This document shows positions 8,358 through 17,536 of a stretch of DNA of 64,000 nt, piece by piece (the first letter of the stretch is position 1; every line of letters starts with the position of its first letter). The notes under the pieces were generated by a model. The model saw only the letters and a list, made by a program, of their open reading frames with translations, made no database searches and was not told the origin of the DNA. Made by a program: the position numbers and the translations under genes. Source of the DNA: Nitrospinaceae bacterium (lineage in GTDB: Bacteria; Nitrospinota; Nitrospinia; Nitrospinales; VA-1); contig JAJDAY010000037.1 in the NCBI GenBank assembly GCA_029261655.1, positions 1-64,000 of the forward strand, given 5' to 3'.

Positions 8358-9878
8358 ATGGTTCAACGAGTGACCAGTCAGGCAATTCAAAATACGGTGC
8401 TAAATAATATATTCCGTATTACGGAAGGTTTGGCCAAGGCGCAAACGGAAATATCTTCAGGAAAGCGCATTCAAAAACCCTCGGACGATCCCGCCGGATT
8501 GAGAAACAGCCTGGCTTTGCGCACGGGGATACGCAAAGCCAATCAGTTTATCCGCAATATCGACAACAATAAAATTTTCATTCAGAGCACAGATTCCGCC
8601 CTGCAATCGGTGAGCCTGGGGTTGACCCGCGCCAAGGAGCTTGCGATCAGCGAGCTTGGAGGCACGTCCACCGCGCAAACGCGGGGGTTCGCGGCGATTG
8701 AAATCGGACAGATCATCTCACAAACTCTGGAGGCGGCCAACACTCAGGTGAAAGATCAGTTCATATTTGCGGGCACCCTGACCCGGACGGCGCCTTTTCA
8801 GGTCAGCGCATCCGGGGCGATTTACCAGGGCAACACCGAAATTTTTTCAATCGAAATTGCCCAGAACACAAAAATTGGCTTGACCATTCCCGGTTCCACC
8901 GCCCTTGGAACAGATTTAAACCCGGTGATCACCCAGTCTACTTTTTTAGCGGACTTGAATGGCGGAAGCGGGGTGCCTGCAGGTCAGTTTTCAGTCACCG
9001 ATCGCGCCGGCAACAGTGCCACGATCACGGTCGCGTCCGGCGCGACTCTTGGCACCGTCATTTCATCCATAAATTCTGCGGGCGTCAATGTCACCGCCGC
9101 CATTGACAGCAGTGGCAGCGGCCTGGTTCTGACGGATTCGAGCTCGCTGATCACCCAGGCATTGGCCGTCACAGAGGTGTCCGGCGGAACGACCGCCACG
9201 GCATTGGGCATTGTGGGACAAAGAGACGGCGCTCTGAGCGGTACGGTTTTGAACCCCAAGGTCACGAACGCGACCTTGTTAACGGATTTAAACGGAGGCG
9301 ACGGCCTGGTTTTAAGCGATCTTAAAGTCATCAACGGTGCGGCTTCGGCAACCATCAGTTTCAGTACGGCGACCACGATCGGTGACGCGCTCAATCTTAT
9401 CAACAGCGCGGGGCTGAATGTGACGGCCAGTATCAACAGCGCGGGCAATGCTTTAAGGGTGGTGTCCAACGACCCTGCAACCGTCGCGGTGGTGAATGAC
9501 TTGGGGGTGGGCACCACAGCAGAAACCCTGGGGCTGGGCGGGGGACGCAATGTCCTGGACACGCTGACCACCCTGAAACTGGCTCTGGAAAAAGACGACA
9601 CGGTGGCGCTCCTCGCCCTTTTGGAAAATCTGGATAAGGGCCTTGATTCCGTCAACGAATCACGCGCGTTTTCCGGGACCACCTTGCGGCAAATCGAATC
9701 CACGGATTTTATTCACGATCAGGATATTGTCGATCAAAACGAACAATTGTCCAATACCGAAGACGCGGATATTATCAAAAGCGCGTCGGACCTAGCCTCC
9801 TTGGAGCTGGCTCTGAACGCCACCTTGAGCACCACGGCCCGCATTCTCCAGCCCTCTCTCCTCGATTTTCTTCGTTAG
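8358..9878 (+). CDS. flgL: Flagellar hook-associated protein 3, FlgL, with two flagellin-IN inserts
   Basis: This 506-residue flagellin-like protein is far longer than usual FlgL (about 300). N-terminal residues 1-150 are typical (RVTSQAIQNTVLNNIFRITE, EISSGKRIQKPSDDPAGLRN), and the C-terminal about 100 residues carry SDLASLELALNATLSTTARI. The extra length is two related blocks at about 190-280 and 300-395. Each begins with a T-x-L-x-DLNGG-x-G motif, continues with an ITVASGATLG / ISFSTATTIG strand, then INSAGVNVTA or INSAGLNVTA, the pattern of flagellin-IN (hook IN) domains. These should form surface-exposed domains at the hook-filament junction. AGGAGAGGGATC precedes the ATG. Confidence 0.92.
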   Translation: MVQRVTSQAIQNTVLNNIFRITEGLAKAQTEISSGKRIQKPSDDPAGLRNSLALRTGIRKANQFIRNIDNNKIFIQSTDSALQSVSLGLTRAKELAISELGGTSTAQTRGFAAIEIGQIISQTLEAANTQVKDQFIFAGTLTRTAPFQVSASGAIYQGNTEIFSIEIAQNTKIGLTIPGSTALGTDLNPVITQSTFLADLNGGSGVPAGQFSVTDRAGNSATITVASGATLGTVISSINSAGVNVTAAIDSSGSGLVLTDSSSLITQALAVTEVSGGTTATALGIVGQRDGALSGTVLNPKVTNATLLTDLNGGDGLVLSDLKVINGAASATISFSTATTIGDALNLINSAGLNVTASINSAGNALRVVSNDPATVAVVNDLGVGTTAETLGLGGGRNVLDTLTTLKLALEKDDTVALLALLENLDKGLDSVNESRAFSGTTLRQIESTDFIHDQDIVDQNEQLSNTEDADIIKSASDLASLELALNATLSTTARILQPSLLDFLR

Positions 9879-10000
9879 CCTGATTAAAAAGGGTTAGAAG
9901 GAAAAAGCTCAACCTGGCCATAAATACGGTCACAATGCCACCTGCCCCGTATCCCATTTTTTAGAAGCGCAGAAAATTCTTTTTGTGGAATAATAAGAAT

Positions 10001-11755
10001 ATGAATATTCCTTTTAAATTTCGGAGTCAGTCAGAGTTGCGCTCGATTTTAATGAGCGTCGTTGCGACACTTTATCTTCTATCACTTACCGCTTGCCTGC
10101 AAAGTAAAGAAACGGTTTTTACCGACCCGGCCGTAGGGCCAGTTTATGCCCAAAACGGCATGGTGGTGACGCAGGAAGCGATGGCCACAAAAGTGGGTGT
10201 CGACATCCTTGAGCAAGGGGGAAACGCGGTGGATGCCGCGGTGGCAGTGGGTTTTGCGCTGGCGGTGACTTTGCCGCGTGCTGGAAACCTGGGCGGTGGC
10301 GGGTTCATGGTTTTGCACATGGCCAAAACAAAAGAAACCGTCGCCATTGATTATCGGGAATCAGCCCCTGCCGGAGCCACCCGGGATATGTTTTTGGATG
10401 AAAAAGGCAACGCGGTTTCTGAACGCTCTCGATTCACTCACTTGTCCGTCGGGGTTCCGGGCACCGTGGCCGGTCTCACGCTGGCACTTCGGAAATTTGG
10501 AACCCTGCCTTTAAAACAGGTGATGGCGCCTGCGATTCGTTTGGCAATGCAGGGGTTTGAGGTCCCCCTCCCCCTGGCCAGGAGTCTGCAAAAAAGGCGG
10601 GAGCATCTCCTGCGTTGGCCGGAGTCTGGGCAAATTTTTTTTAAAAACAATGGCAGGCCGTATGTTCCTGGAGACAGGCTTTACCAAAAAGATCTGGCCC
10701 GGTCTTTGGATGCGATCGCAAAAGAAGGCACGCAGGCTTTTTACCGGGGAGACATTGCCAGAAAACTGGTGGACGAAATGCAGCGTCATGGCGGCCTGAT
10801 GACTTTGGAAGATTTAGAAAATTACCGGGCCGTGATTCGTGAGCCCGTGCAAGGGACTTATCGGGGACACGAAATTTATTCCATGCCGCCGCCAAGTTCC
10901 GGCGGAGTGCATTTGATTGAGATCCTGAATATTTTAGAGGGCTATCCTTTGGGTTCCTTTGACGCCGAAAACCCGGATAAACTGCACCTGTTGGCGGAAG
11001 CCATGAAGCTCGCTTATGCGGACCGCAGTCAGCATCTGGGAGACCCTGATTTCTGGAGAGTGCCTGTGAATGGACTTTTGTCAAAGTCCTATGCGGACAA
11101 ACTGAGAAAACAAATTAAAGGCAACCGGGCAAAGCCCAGTAAGGAAATTCGACCGGGCAATCCCCTGCCCTACGAAAATTCTGAGACCACTCATTTCTCG
11201 GTGATGGACAAAGAAGGCAACGCGGTCGCGAACACGTACACTCTGAATTTCAATTATGGTTCCGGGATCGTGGCAAAGGGGACCGGTATTTTATTGAACA
11301 ACGAGATGGATGATTTTTCCGCCAAACCGGGTGTGCCCAATGCGTATGGATTGGTTGGCGGCAAGGCCAACGCGGTTGCGCCTTTCAAACGGCCATTGAG
11401 TTCGATGTCGCCCACGCTGGTGTTCAAGGCCGGCAAACCCTTTCTGGCAACGGGAAGCCCCGGTGGCAGCCGAATCATCACCACGACGTTGCAGTTGATA
11501 TTGAATGTGGTGGATCATGAAATGACGCTTGCGGCCGCCACGAAAGCTCCTCGCTTACACCATCAGTGGTTGCCGGATCACTTGGAGTTGGAAGCGGGTT
11601 TCAGTCAGGAAATCAGGCAGGCGCTCATGGACAAAGGTCATCGGATTGTGGATGCCGAACCCATGGGGTCCACCCAGTCCATCCTGCGGGGTGCCGATGG
11701 TTTTTATGGCGCTTCGGACCCGCGCCGACCGGGGGCGCTGGCAAAAGGGTATTGA
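10001..11755 (+). CDS. ggt: Gamma-glutamyltranspeptidase, lipoprotein form
   Basis: This Ntn-hydrolase transfers or hydrolyses the gamma-glutamyl group of glutathione. The chain (584 residues from ATG 10001) opens with a lipoprotein signal ending L-T-A-C, so the enzyme is probably membrane-anchored on the periplasmic side rather than freely soluble. It is followed by the family block EQGGNAVDAAVAVGFALAVT and LGGGGFMVLH. The autocleavage nucleophile is Thr396 in ETTHFSVMD, followed by GNAVANTYTLNFNYGSG, and SPGGSRIITT lies near the C-terminus. A TTG at 9983 is an alternative start but would only lengthen the n-region. It lies about 120 bases after flgL with no shared function evident. Confidence 0.93.
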   Translation: MNIPFKFRSQSELRSILMSVVATLYLLSLTACLQSKETVFTDPAVGPVYAQNGMVVTQEAMATKVGVDILEQGGNAVDAAVAVGFALAVTLPRAGNLGGGGFMVLHMAKTKETVAIDYRESAPAGATRDMFLDEKGNAVSERSRFTHLSVGVPGTVAGLTLALRKFGTLPLKQVMAPAIRLAMQGFEVPLPLARSLQKRREHLLRWPESGQIFFKNNGRPYVPGDRLYQKDLARSLDAIAKEGTQAFYRGDIARKLVDEMQRHGGLMTLEDLENYRAVIREPVQGTYRGHEIYSMPPPSSGGVHLIEILNILEGYPLGSFDAENPDKLHLLAEAMKLAYADRSQHLGDPDFWRVPVNGLLSKSYADKLRKQIKGNRAKPSKEIRPGNPLPYENSETTHFSVMDKEGNAVANTYTLNFNYGSGIVAKGTGILLNNEMDDFSAKPGVPNAYGLVGGKANAVAPFKRPLSSMSPTLVFKAGKPFLATGSPGGSRIITTTLQLILNVVDHEMTLAAATKAPRLHHQWLPDHLELEAGFSQEIRQALMDKGHRIVDAEPMGSTQSILRGADGFYGASDPRRPGALAKGY

Positions 11756-11800
11756 CGGGAGTGTCCGGGGCCGATCCTGTTTTATATTGGGGCCGGGAAT

Positions 11801-12004
11801 TCAGAGCCACCATTTTTTGTGCGTTCGTTTCCAGACTTTCTGAAAATCGCCGCCATAAATCTCGGACAACATAACGGAGTCGTCATCGTGCAAATCACTG
11901 TCGCCGTATTCGAAAACCTCTTTTTTTTGAACGGTCGATTTAACGGTGGCTTCTTCAGAAAAGGCGGTGAAAAAAAGATCGGTCTTTTTGGGCGGGCGTT
12001 TCAT
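11801..12004 (-). CDS. Small hypothetical protein (67 aa)
   Basis: I do not recognise this protein. It is 67 residues, begins MKRPPKKTDLFFTAFSEEA and ends FQKVWKRTHKKWWL, with an acidic middle containing DSDLHDDDSVMLSEIYGGD. There is no membrane segment or signal peptide. The case for a real gene is the perfect Shine-Dalgarno GGAGGTGATT directly before ATG at 12004; an upstream GTG falls inside that site and is rejected. It converges on ggt, 45 bases apart. The clustered acidic then basic and aromatic ends suggest a small binding or adaptor protein, but this is only a description. Confidence 0.6.
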   Translation of the reverse strand: MKRPPKKTDLFFTAFSEEATVKSTVQKKEVFEYGDSDLHDDDSVMLSEIYGGDFQKVWKRTHKKWWL

Positions 12005-12332
12005 AATCACCTCCGTTGGACAAGGAGTTGGCAGAAAATGAAATTTGTCTGAAAGTTAAGATACCTCCAATGTTTCTTTTATTCCAACATTTTTTATTCC
12101 AAAACTTCCTTCGCGCAAACCTGAATGTTTAAAGCCTGCCGTTTCGACGATCACCCTTGTTTTAAGTAATTGAAAGAATTAATTGAATAAAACTTTAGGG
12201 TTTCCGGGCCGGGCGGTTACTTTTCATTGAGGATAAATGCTAGAATGCGCTATCCAATTGAAACCTGGCGCGAAAAACAATCGGGTTCCTGGCAATCGAA
12301 CTCTCAATTCCAACGGCAAGGATTTTTCTATA
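12005..12332. other. Divergent intergenic region
   Basis: The 328 AT-rich bases separate the 67-aa gene from the gene at 12333. It contains a likely sigma-70 promoter at 12218-12246. A repeated TTTTATTCCAAxA motif occurs twice near 12080-12105 (TTTTATTCCAACA and TTTTATTCCAAAA). No reading frame is supported. Confidence 0.55.
12218..12246 (+). promoter_or_regulatory. Probable sigma-70 promoter
   Basis: TTTTCA and TAGAAT are separated by 17 bases (4/6 and 5/6 consensus matches). Transcription would start near 12253, about 80 bases before the ATG at 12333. Confidence 0.5.
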
Positions 12333-12716
12333 ATGAAGCCCGGCACCCAATATTTATTGATACTGATTGTTGCCAGCACCCTTGGACTCGGTCTGCTGAT
12401 TTTTTTAGGCAACAGTCAACCCAACGTGGAAGCGATCGTGATCAACAAAAGCGGTCAATCCATAGAGAAGATTCAATTGCAAACGGAAAAATCCGGGAAA
12501 AATGTTGTCCTGCGCGGAGTCGATGTGGGAGCCGAAGTGACGATCAAATTTCATAACGACGGTGCGGATACTTTTTCTCTCCTCGTTGATTTTTCCCCCG
12601 GCAAGGAAATCAGGGGCGACCCTGTTTATTTTGAGCCTGGCCAGCGCGTGGTGGCAACTGTCACAGAAAAAGAGATCATTAGCAATTTGGCCCCTTCACA
12701 AGTTCCCGCCAACTAG
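12333..12716 (+). CDS. Membrane-anchored hypothetical protein (127 aa)
   Basis: I recognise no named family. The 127-residue chain has a single N-terminal membrane segment (about residues 6-25, YLLILIVASTLGLGLLIFLG) and an exported beta-rich remainder with NVEAIVINKSGQSIEKIQLQ, DVGAEVTIKFHNDG and YFEPGQRVVATVTEKE. It resembles a small periplasmic beta-sandwich carried on a membrane tether. ATG 12333 is preferred because the hydrophobic segment then starts near the N-terminus and AAGGA lies upstream; the frame is open further upstream (12237) but that part is not protein-like. It converges on the TPR lipoprotein, 13 bases apart. Confidence 0.65.
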   Translation: MKPGTQYLLILIVASTLGLGLLIFLGNSQPNVEAIVINKSGQSIEKIQLQTEKSGKNVVLRGVDVGAEVTIKFHNDGADTFSLLVDFSPGKEIRGDPVYFEPGQRVVATVTEKEIISNLAPSQVPAN

Positions 12717-12729
12717 CCTCACCCGAGAA

Positions 12730-13116
12730 TTATTTCTCAGGTTTCAAGTATTGGCTCAACAACTCTGAGGATAAAATTTGCACATTGCCATAAGCAAACT
12801 TTTTCGCCAGTTCAAAATGCTCCAGTGCTTTTTTGGAGTTGCCGCGTTTATGAAAAGCCAACGCGATATTGAAATGAATTTCTCCCGCAGTCCGGTCGGC
12901 GGCGGCGGCCTGTGTGAATTGAAGCAGGGCGTCCAGATATCTCCCGGCCTGATAATGCGAAATTCCCCGGTCGTTGCGAAGTTTTGCAGAAGGTTCCGCG
13001 CCGACAGGTAAGGTCAGGGGAAGTTCCCGGTCGTTGCCACAACCCGCAAGGCCAAGGACCAGCCATAAAACAGTCAGCGTGAATAATCCGGTGCGGAAGA
13101 AATTTCGGCCCGCCAT
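12730..13116 (-). CDS. Small TPR-repeat lipoprotein
   Basis: This 128-residue lipoprotein has a signal sequence with lipobox L-A-G-C, Cys at residue 26. The mature part holds about two tetratricopeptide units: RNDRGISHYQAGRYLDALLQ FTQAAA, then GEIHFNIALAFHKRGNSKKA LEHFELAKK. It is likely a protein-protein scaffold on the periplasmic side of a membrane. The start at 13116 is chosen because it places the basic n-region and hydrophobic stretch correctly; the longer open frame upstream overlaps the GH57 gene. It follows that gene by 32 bases and is probably co-transcribed with it. Confidence 0.8.
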   Translation of the reverse strand: MAGRNFFRTGLFTLTVLWLVLGLAGCGNDRELPLTLPVGAEPSAKLRNDRGISHYQAGRYLDALLQFTQAAAADRTAGEIHFNIALAFHKRGNSKKALEHFELAKKFAYGNVQILSSELLSQYLKPEK

Positions 13117-13148
13117 GGGTCGACCGCCTGTTGGTATTGGGTTGAGCG

Positions 13149-15305
13149 TCACGCAGGCGTTGGTTCTGACGGGGAAATATTGAGGGTGAAGTGGTGCTTC
13201 ACGGATTGGCCGGGAGCCAGAGTCAGCTTGCGGTGCGCAAGCAGGCAGGAACCCTGGTAAGTTCGCTCGAAGCCATCCTCCGATTGGGAAATAGTTTCCA
13301 CGGGGAACCGCCACAACGAAACCGCAGGTGAAAAGGCGATGGACAATTGAAACTTGTGCCAGTCGTCCCGCATGGAAAAATTTGGCACGTCATCGAGAGC
13401 CCCTTCACTTATCAACCGGGAAGAGTCAAGCACATGACCGGGGCAGACGTAATAGCGGTCTTCGGCGTCTCCCGCCAGGAGGGTGAAGTTGAACTCCACG
13501 CCCCACCACAATTTCAGGAGGACCGCGCTTTCATTCACGATTTTATAATGCGCCTGAATTTGAGTAGCCGTTCTGGAAAAAATAAATTTCTTTTCGACGG
13601 TCACGGGGTGGGAGTTGCCTCGCTGGGTCACAAGCCCGGATCTTTTTAAGGTCAAAGAAAAATCCTTTTCGGATTGCGAGGCGTCCTGAGTTTCCATTTC
13701 ATAAGCCCGATCGACGAAATTTCCCTGCTCTTCGAAGGTGCATCGCTTGAAATTTTCAAGCGTGGTGTCAGGACCCATAAAATGGTCGAGAAAGGAGTAG
13801 CGTTCATAGCGGTCGAAAAAAATTTTACTTTGTAAATCCTGTTCCTTGAATTTGACGCGGTCATGGATGGATTGAGGCTGGTTCTGATCGCTGTTTTCTG
13901 TATGCGCCGATTCCAGGATCGTTTTGTGATAAATTTCTTCCCGCCGCCTCAACACATTGCTCAGGTTAAAACACTCAGGGCGGTAATCGATCTCCATCAG
14001 CGCCCCGCCATAAGCGGGAGCCATTAAGACGTTCATCTGCCGATTGCTGACCAGTATTTCATCTTTGCCATCCATATTGTAGTCGAAAATTTCCTGGGAG
14101 AAACCCTGCCCGGTTTTTTCATCGACAATGTTTTCGGCCTTGAGCAAATGCTGGTACAAGGCGTGGCGCAAATAGTTCAGGTAAAGGCCGCCGAACATGC
14201 CATGCCATTGGGCGCAGTTGCATTGCCCCTGATAGAGTTCTTTTAAGGCGCCGCTCGATTCCTGTTCTTCAGGAGAAAGTTCTTTCACCTTCCGGCTGAC
14301 GTGTAACATTTTCTTGTGCAGAAGGTTGCTCTCTTCGTATTTGGTCAGAAAATTATCCCACTGCCCGCCTCGTAAAAACAGTTTGTAGCGTTCTTCCTGG
14401 ACATCTTTGGCCTGCAACTCTTCTTTCAGCCATTTAAATTTCAAGGCGGCTTTCGTCGGTAAAGACCACTCCATCATTTCATCGTAAGAAGCCATTGGCA
14501 GATAAATACGTCCTGAGGGAGAGTGCCGGTCAATGTATTCGCTGAAGGTGAGAGTTTCTATCCAGTCGTTGTTGTCGTTGATGGCCGTGAAAAACTTCTC
14601 CAGCCATTTTTCCTTGTAGACCCACTGAAACGTTTCCGGCCAACTGCCGAATTTTTCGCCGTCGTCGGCATAGGTCATTCCGGTGAAACCAAGTTCGTCC
14701 TTCGCCCGTCTTAACGTGGCGAGAGTTTCTTCCGGCATTTTAAAAGGGATTCCATAACGTAGCTCTTTGCTGATGGGGAAGAGAAACAAGGGGTGGCCCA
14801 GGCGCTCGGTGATGTAATATCCCTGCATCTGGTTTTCTTCCAGCCCGGAATAATAAAAGTGAGTGTCGTCGACGATCGTGAACTGTAGGCCCGCCTGGGC
14901 GATTATTCTTGGGAGATCGGGGTTCCAGATACGCTCCGCCAGCCACAATCCCCTGGGCTCGAAATCGAATTCCGCCTCGATGAATTGATTCATCATGCGG
15001 ATTTGGCCGATGGCGTCTTCCTCCGGCAGGGTGGACAACAGGGGTTCGTAAAATCCTCCGCTCAGGATTTCCAATCGTCCCGCCTGGACCATGTCCTTCA
15101 GCATTTTCAGGTAATCGGCCCGGTGTTGCTTCAGCCATTCAAGGAGGGGGCCGGAAAAATGCGCCGTCGTCTTGAGTTCGGGGAACCGTTTGAGGACTTC
15201 GAAATAAGGCCGGTAGCAAACATTGAAGACCTCCTCGAACACATGCCCGAAATTGCCAACCGGTTGATGATTATGAATGGCGAACAAAAAATTTATTTTA
15301 TTCAT
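13149..15305 (-). CDS. Glycoside hydrolase family 57 alpha-amylase / 4-alpha-glucanotransferase
   Basis: This 718-residue GH57 protein acts on alpha-1,4-glucans, transferring or hydrolysing glucan chains, probably in glycogen metabolism. Residues 1-300 form the (beta/alpha)7 barrel, starting INFLFAIHNHQPVGNFG. The catalytic nucleophile is Glu124 in WLAERIWNPD and the acid/base Asp is 214/215 in TYADDGEKFGSWPE, matching the positions in Thermococcus 4-alpha-glucanotransferase. The C-terminal half (from about 400, with DEILVSNRQMNVLMAPAYGG) corresponds to the DUF1925/1926-type beta domains of this subfamily. No signal peptide, so cytoplasmic. It is downstream of an ABC exporter by 60 bases and upstream of a TPR lipoprotein. 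Confidence 0.9.
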   Translation of the reverse strand: MNKINFLFAIHNHQPVGNFGHVFEEVFNVCYRPYFEVLKRFPELKTTAHFSGPLLEWLKQHRADYLKMLKDMVQAGRLEILSGGFYEPLLSTLPEEDAIGQIRMMNQFIEAEFDFEPRGLWLAERIWNPDLPRIIAQAGLQFTIVDDTHFYYSGLEENQMQGYYITERLGHPLFLFPISKELRYGIPFKMPEETLATLRRAKDELGFTGMTYADDGEKFGSWPETFQWVYKEKWLEKFFTAINDNNDWIETLTFSEYIDRHSPSGRIYLPMASYDEMMEWSLPTKAALKFKWLKEELQAKDVQEERYKLFLRGGQWDNFLTKYEESNLLHKKMLHVSRKVKELSPEEQESSGALKELYQGQCNCAQWHGMFGGLYLNYLRHALYQHLLKAENIVDEKTGQGFSQEIFDYNMDGKDEILVSNRQMNVLMAPAYGGALMEIDYRPECFNLSNVLRRREEIYHKTILESAHTENSDQNQPQSIHDRVKFKEQDLQSKIFFDRYERYSFLDHFMGPDTTLENFKRCTFEEQGNFVDRAYEMETQDASQSEKDFSLTLKRSGLVTQRGNSHPVTVEKKFIFSRTATQIQAHYKIVNESAVLLKLWWGVEFNFTLLAGDAEDRYYVCPGHVLDSSRLISEGALDDVPNFSMRDDWHKFQLSIAFSPAVSLWRFPVETISQSEDGFERTYQGSCLLAHRKLTLAPGQSVKHHFTLNISPSEPTPA

Positions 15306-15365
15306 AAAAACTGCGGGAAAGATGCTGGCCCGGTCATCTGGAGAGGGAAAAAGGAGTCCACGGCG

Positions 15366-17105
15366 TCAAGCTTCCACCGGCGGGGTTTCTATCATTTTAA
15401 GGGTGTAAAGTTCGAAATAAAGACTCTGGTTTTCCATCAGCTCATCGTGTCCGCCGACTTCCGTCACACAGCCTTTGTCGAGAACGATGATTTTGTCCGC
15501 ATTGCGGACCGTGCTCAGCCGATGAGCAATGATGACGGTGGTCCGGTTCTCCATCAATCGGTCCAGGGCTTCCTGAATCAGCGATTCCGACCGGTTGTCG
15601 AGGGCGGATGTGGCTTCGTCCAGCACCAGAATTTTAGGGTCTTTCAGGAGAGCGCGGGCGATGGCGATGCGTTGTCTTTCTCCGCCGGAGAGTTTGACGC
15701 CTTTTTCGCCGACCTTTGTGTCGTAGCCATTTTCCAACTGCTGGATGAACTCATGCGCGTTCGCCGATTTGGACGCGGATATCATTTCATCTTCCGTGGC
15801 ATCGAGTTTGCCGTAAAGAATATTTTCGCGGACGGAGCCGCCGAACAAGATGGTTTCCTGCGGTACCAGGGCGATCTGTTCAAGAAAATTTTTCAAATCC
15901 AGTTGGCGGATGTCGTGCCCATCGAGTTTGACGCATCCTTGATCGGGGTCAAAAAAGCGGTGCAGTAATTGAATGACGGTGGATTTTCCGGCACCGGTCG
16001 GCCCAACGAGGGCGGCGGTTTCACCGGGCAATATTTCAAAGCTCACATTTTTGAGCACGGGGGATTCCTCCCGATAACCGAAGCCGACATTTTCATATTC
16101 GATTTTTCCTTCGATTCGGGCAAGCGCTGTCGGGTTTTTGGGGCTTTTGATCAGCGGTTCCGTGTCCAGTATTTCGTAGACGCGGCGCACGGCTCCAAGG
16201 GCTTCCTGAATCTGCGTGTACAGGCGGACGAACGTGCCGATCGGGCCTGCGATGATGAGCGCATAGAGGAAAAATGCCGCCAACTCGCCTGGGGTGGTGG
16301 CTCCCTGCATGACTTGATTCCCCCCGTACCAGACCAGCAGGGCGGAGATCAAAAATGTGAGACCGAGGATGAAGGGCCCGAAAAACGAGGATATTTTTAT
16401 TTTACGTACCGATTCCTCGAACGCGGTTTCAATTTCCTTTTCAAATCTCTTTTTTTCATGCGCTTCACAGGTGTACGATTTGACGATCTTGATGGATGAT
16501 ATCCCCTCCTCCAGCACCACCGACGCCTTGGCGAGTTTGTCCTGGACTTTTTCCGAAAACCCGCGCAAGCGTTTGCCGAAAATACGGGCGAACAGCATGA
16601 GGGGCGGTAGAACCAGAAGGATCAGTCCGGTCAATTTCCAGTTTAAATAAAAAATGATCGCCAATCCGCCTAAGAGGGTGATGGTTTGCCGCAAGACGGC
16701 CACGGGAATGGTGACCAGGGCGTTCTGGATGACGGAGATGTCGTTGCTCATGCGCGACAAAATTTCTCCCACCCGGCGATTGTTGAAAAACCGGAGAGAG
16801 AGTGATTGTATGTGCGCAAAAAATTCAATGCGAAAATCGGTGGTCATCCGATGCCCGACGAACCCGAAAATATAATTGTGCGTGACCGCAAACGCCGCCT
16901 GGAAAAGAATGATGAGAACCAGGTCGCGGGTGAGCGTGTTCAATACTCCGCTGTCTTTCAACACGATGACCGCGTTTATCATATTGCGGACGATCAACGG
17001 CAATACGAGATTGATTATTGAGGTGAGCAGCAGACAAAGAAAAGCAAACAACAGGCTTTTTTTATAGGGCCGGGCGTATTTCAGGACTTTGGCAAAATCT
17101 CTCAT
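15366..17105 (-). CDS. MsbA-like ABC exporter (fused membrane and ATPase domains)
   Basis: This 579-residue half-transporter has six membrane helices in residues 15-310 and an ATPase domain in 335-575. Walker A GPTGAGKST is at 368-376, the signature LSGGERQRIAIARALL and Walker B ILVLDEATSALD are intact, and the H-loop Asn-less IIAHRLSTVRNADKI is normal. Length and architecture match MsbA and related lipid or peptide exporters (E. coli MsbA is 582). The dimer would sit in the inner membrane and flip a hydrophobic substrate; lipid A-core is plausible because the window encodes LPS heptose synthesis, but substrate cannot be read from sequence. Confidence 0.85.
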   Translation of the reverse strand: MRDFAKVLKYARPYKKSLLFAFLCLLLTSIINLVLPLIVRNMINAVIVLKDSGVLNTLTRDLVLIILFQAAFAVTHNYIFGFVGHRMTTDFRIEFFAHIQSLSLRFFNNRRVGEILSRMSNDISVIQNALVTIPVAVLRQTITLLGGLAIIFYLNWKLTGLILLVLPPLMLFARIFGKRLRGFSEKVQDKLAKASVVLEEGISSIKIVKSYTCEAHEKKRFEKEIETAFEESVRKIKISSFFGPFILGLTFLISALLVWYGGNQVMQGATTPGELAAFFLYALIIAGPIGTFVRLYTQIQEALGAVRRVYEILDTEPLIKSPKNPTALARIEGKIEYENVGFGYREESPVLKNVSFEILPGETAALVGPTGAGKSTVIQLLHRFFDPDQGCVKLDGHDIRQLDLKNFLEQIALVPQETILFGGSVRENILYGKLDATEDEMISASKSANAHEFIQQLENGYDTKVGEKGVKLSGGERQRIAIARALLKDPKILVLDEATSALDNRSESLIQEALDRLMENRTTVIIAHRLSTVRNADKIIVLDKGCVTEVGGHDELMENQSLYFELYTLKMIETPPVEA

Positions 17106-17536
17106 ATCTTTTTAAATAAGAAATCCGGGGGATTCTATAGTTTCTGCCTAATTTAAGGGCATATTGAAGTTGGTTTGGCAATCCAGCGCGCGTTGATTGT
17201 TGGCTTTAGCCCCAGTTTCAAACCGAATATCATACCTTCTGGAGGCCGGTCGTTCAATCAATATCCGCGTCTAAACCTCGCAATTGCAATAATTTCCGCC
17301 TTTGGGCGTTCCTTGTCAGAAAAGAACTCCAAAAAAATAATTTTTTTTACTAAAGAATTCTCATCGTTCACCGTTAAAGAGGACACGAGGGTTTTGCTTT
17401 TTTATGGTATAATACTGGTAAGCCCAATGAATACAGTATGTTATGTGTATTTTGTTTTGGGTGATAACAGCTGGTTTTTCAACAATTAACGGTAAAAGCG
17501 AAATTTATATTAACCCTGGTTAAATGAGAAAAAACT
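17106..17536. other. Intergenic region between ABC exporter and flaG
   Basis: The 431 AT-rich bases separate divergent genes. A 104-codon open frame at 17175-17489 lacks a ribosome site and protein-like composition, so I do not call it. The only supported element is an extended -10 promoter at 17405. Confidence 0.55.
17405..17413 (+). promoter_or_regulatory. Extended -10 promoter upstream of flaG
   Basis: TGGTATAAT is a perfect TGnTATAAT extended -10. No good -35 is seen, as is common for this class. It would give a leader of about 115 bases before flaG. No sigma-28 type box was found in its place. Confidence 0.5.

Noticed and set aside
14985-15968. 327-codon plus-strand frame across the GH57 and ABC exporter genes
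   Set aside because: Both genes beneath are full-length with intact motifs on the other strand; the frame has no recognisable domain.
17175-17489. 104-codon frame before flaG
   Set aside because: No Shine-Dalgarno, no family pattern, and it overlaps the best promoter for flaG.
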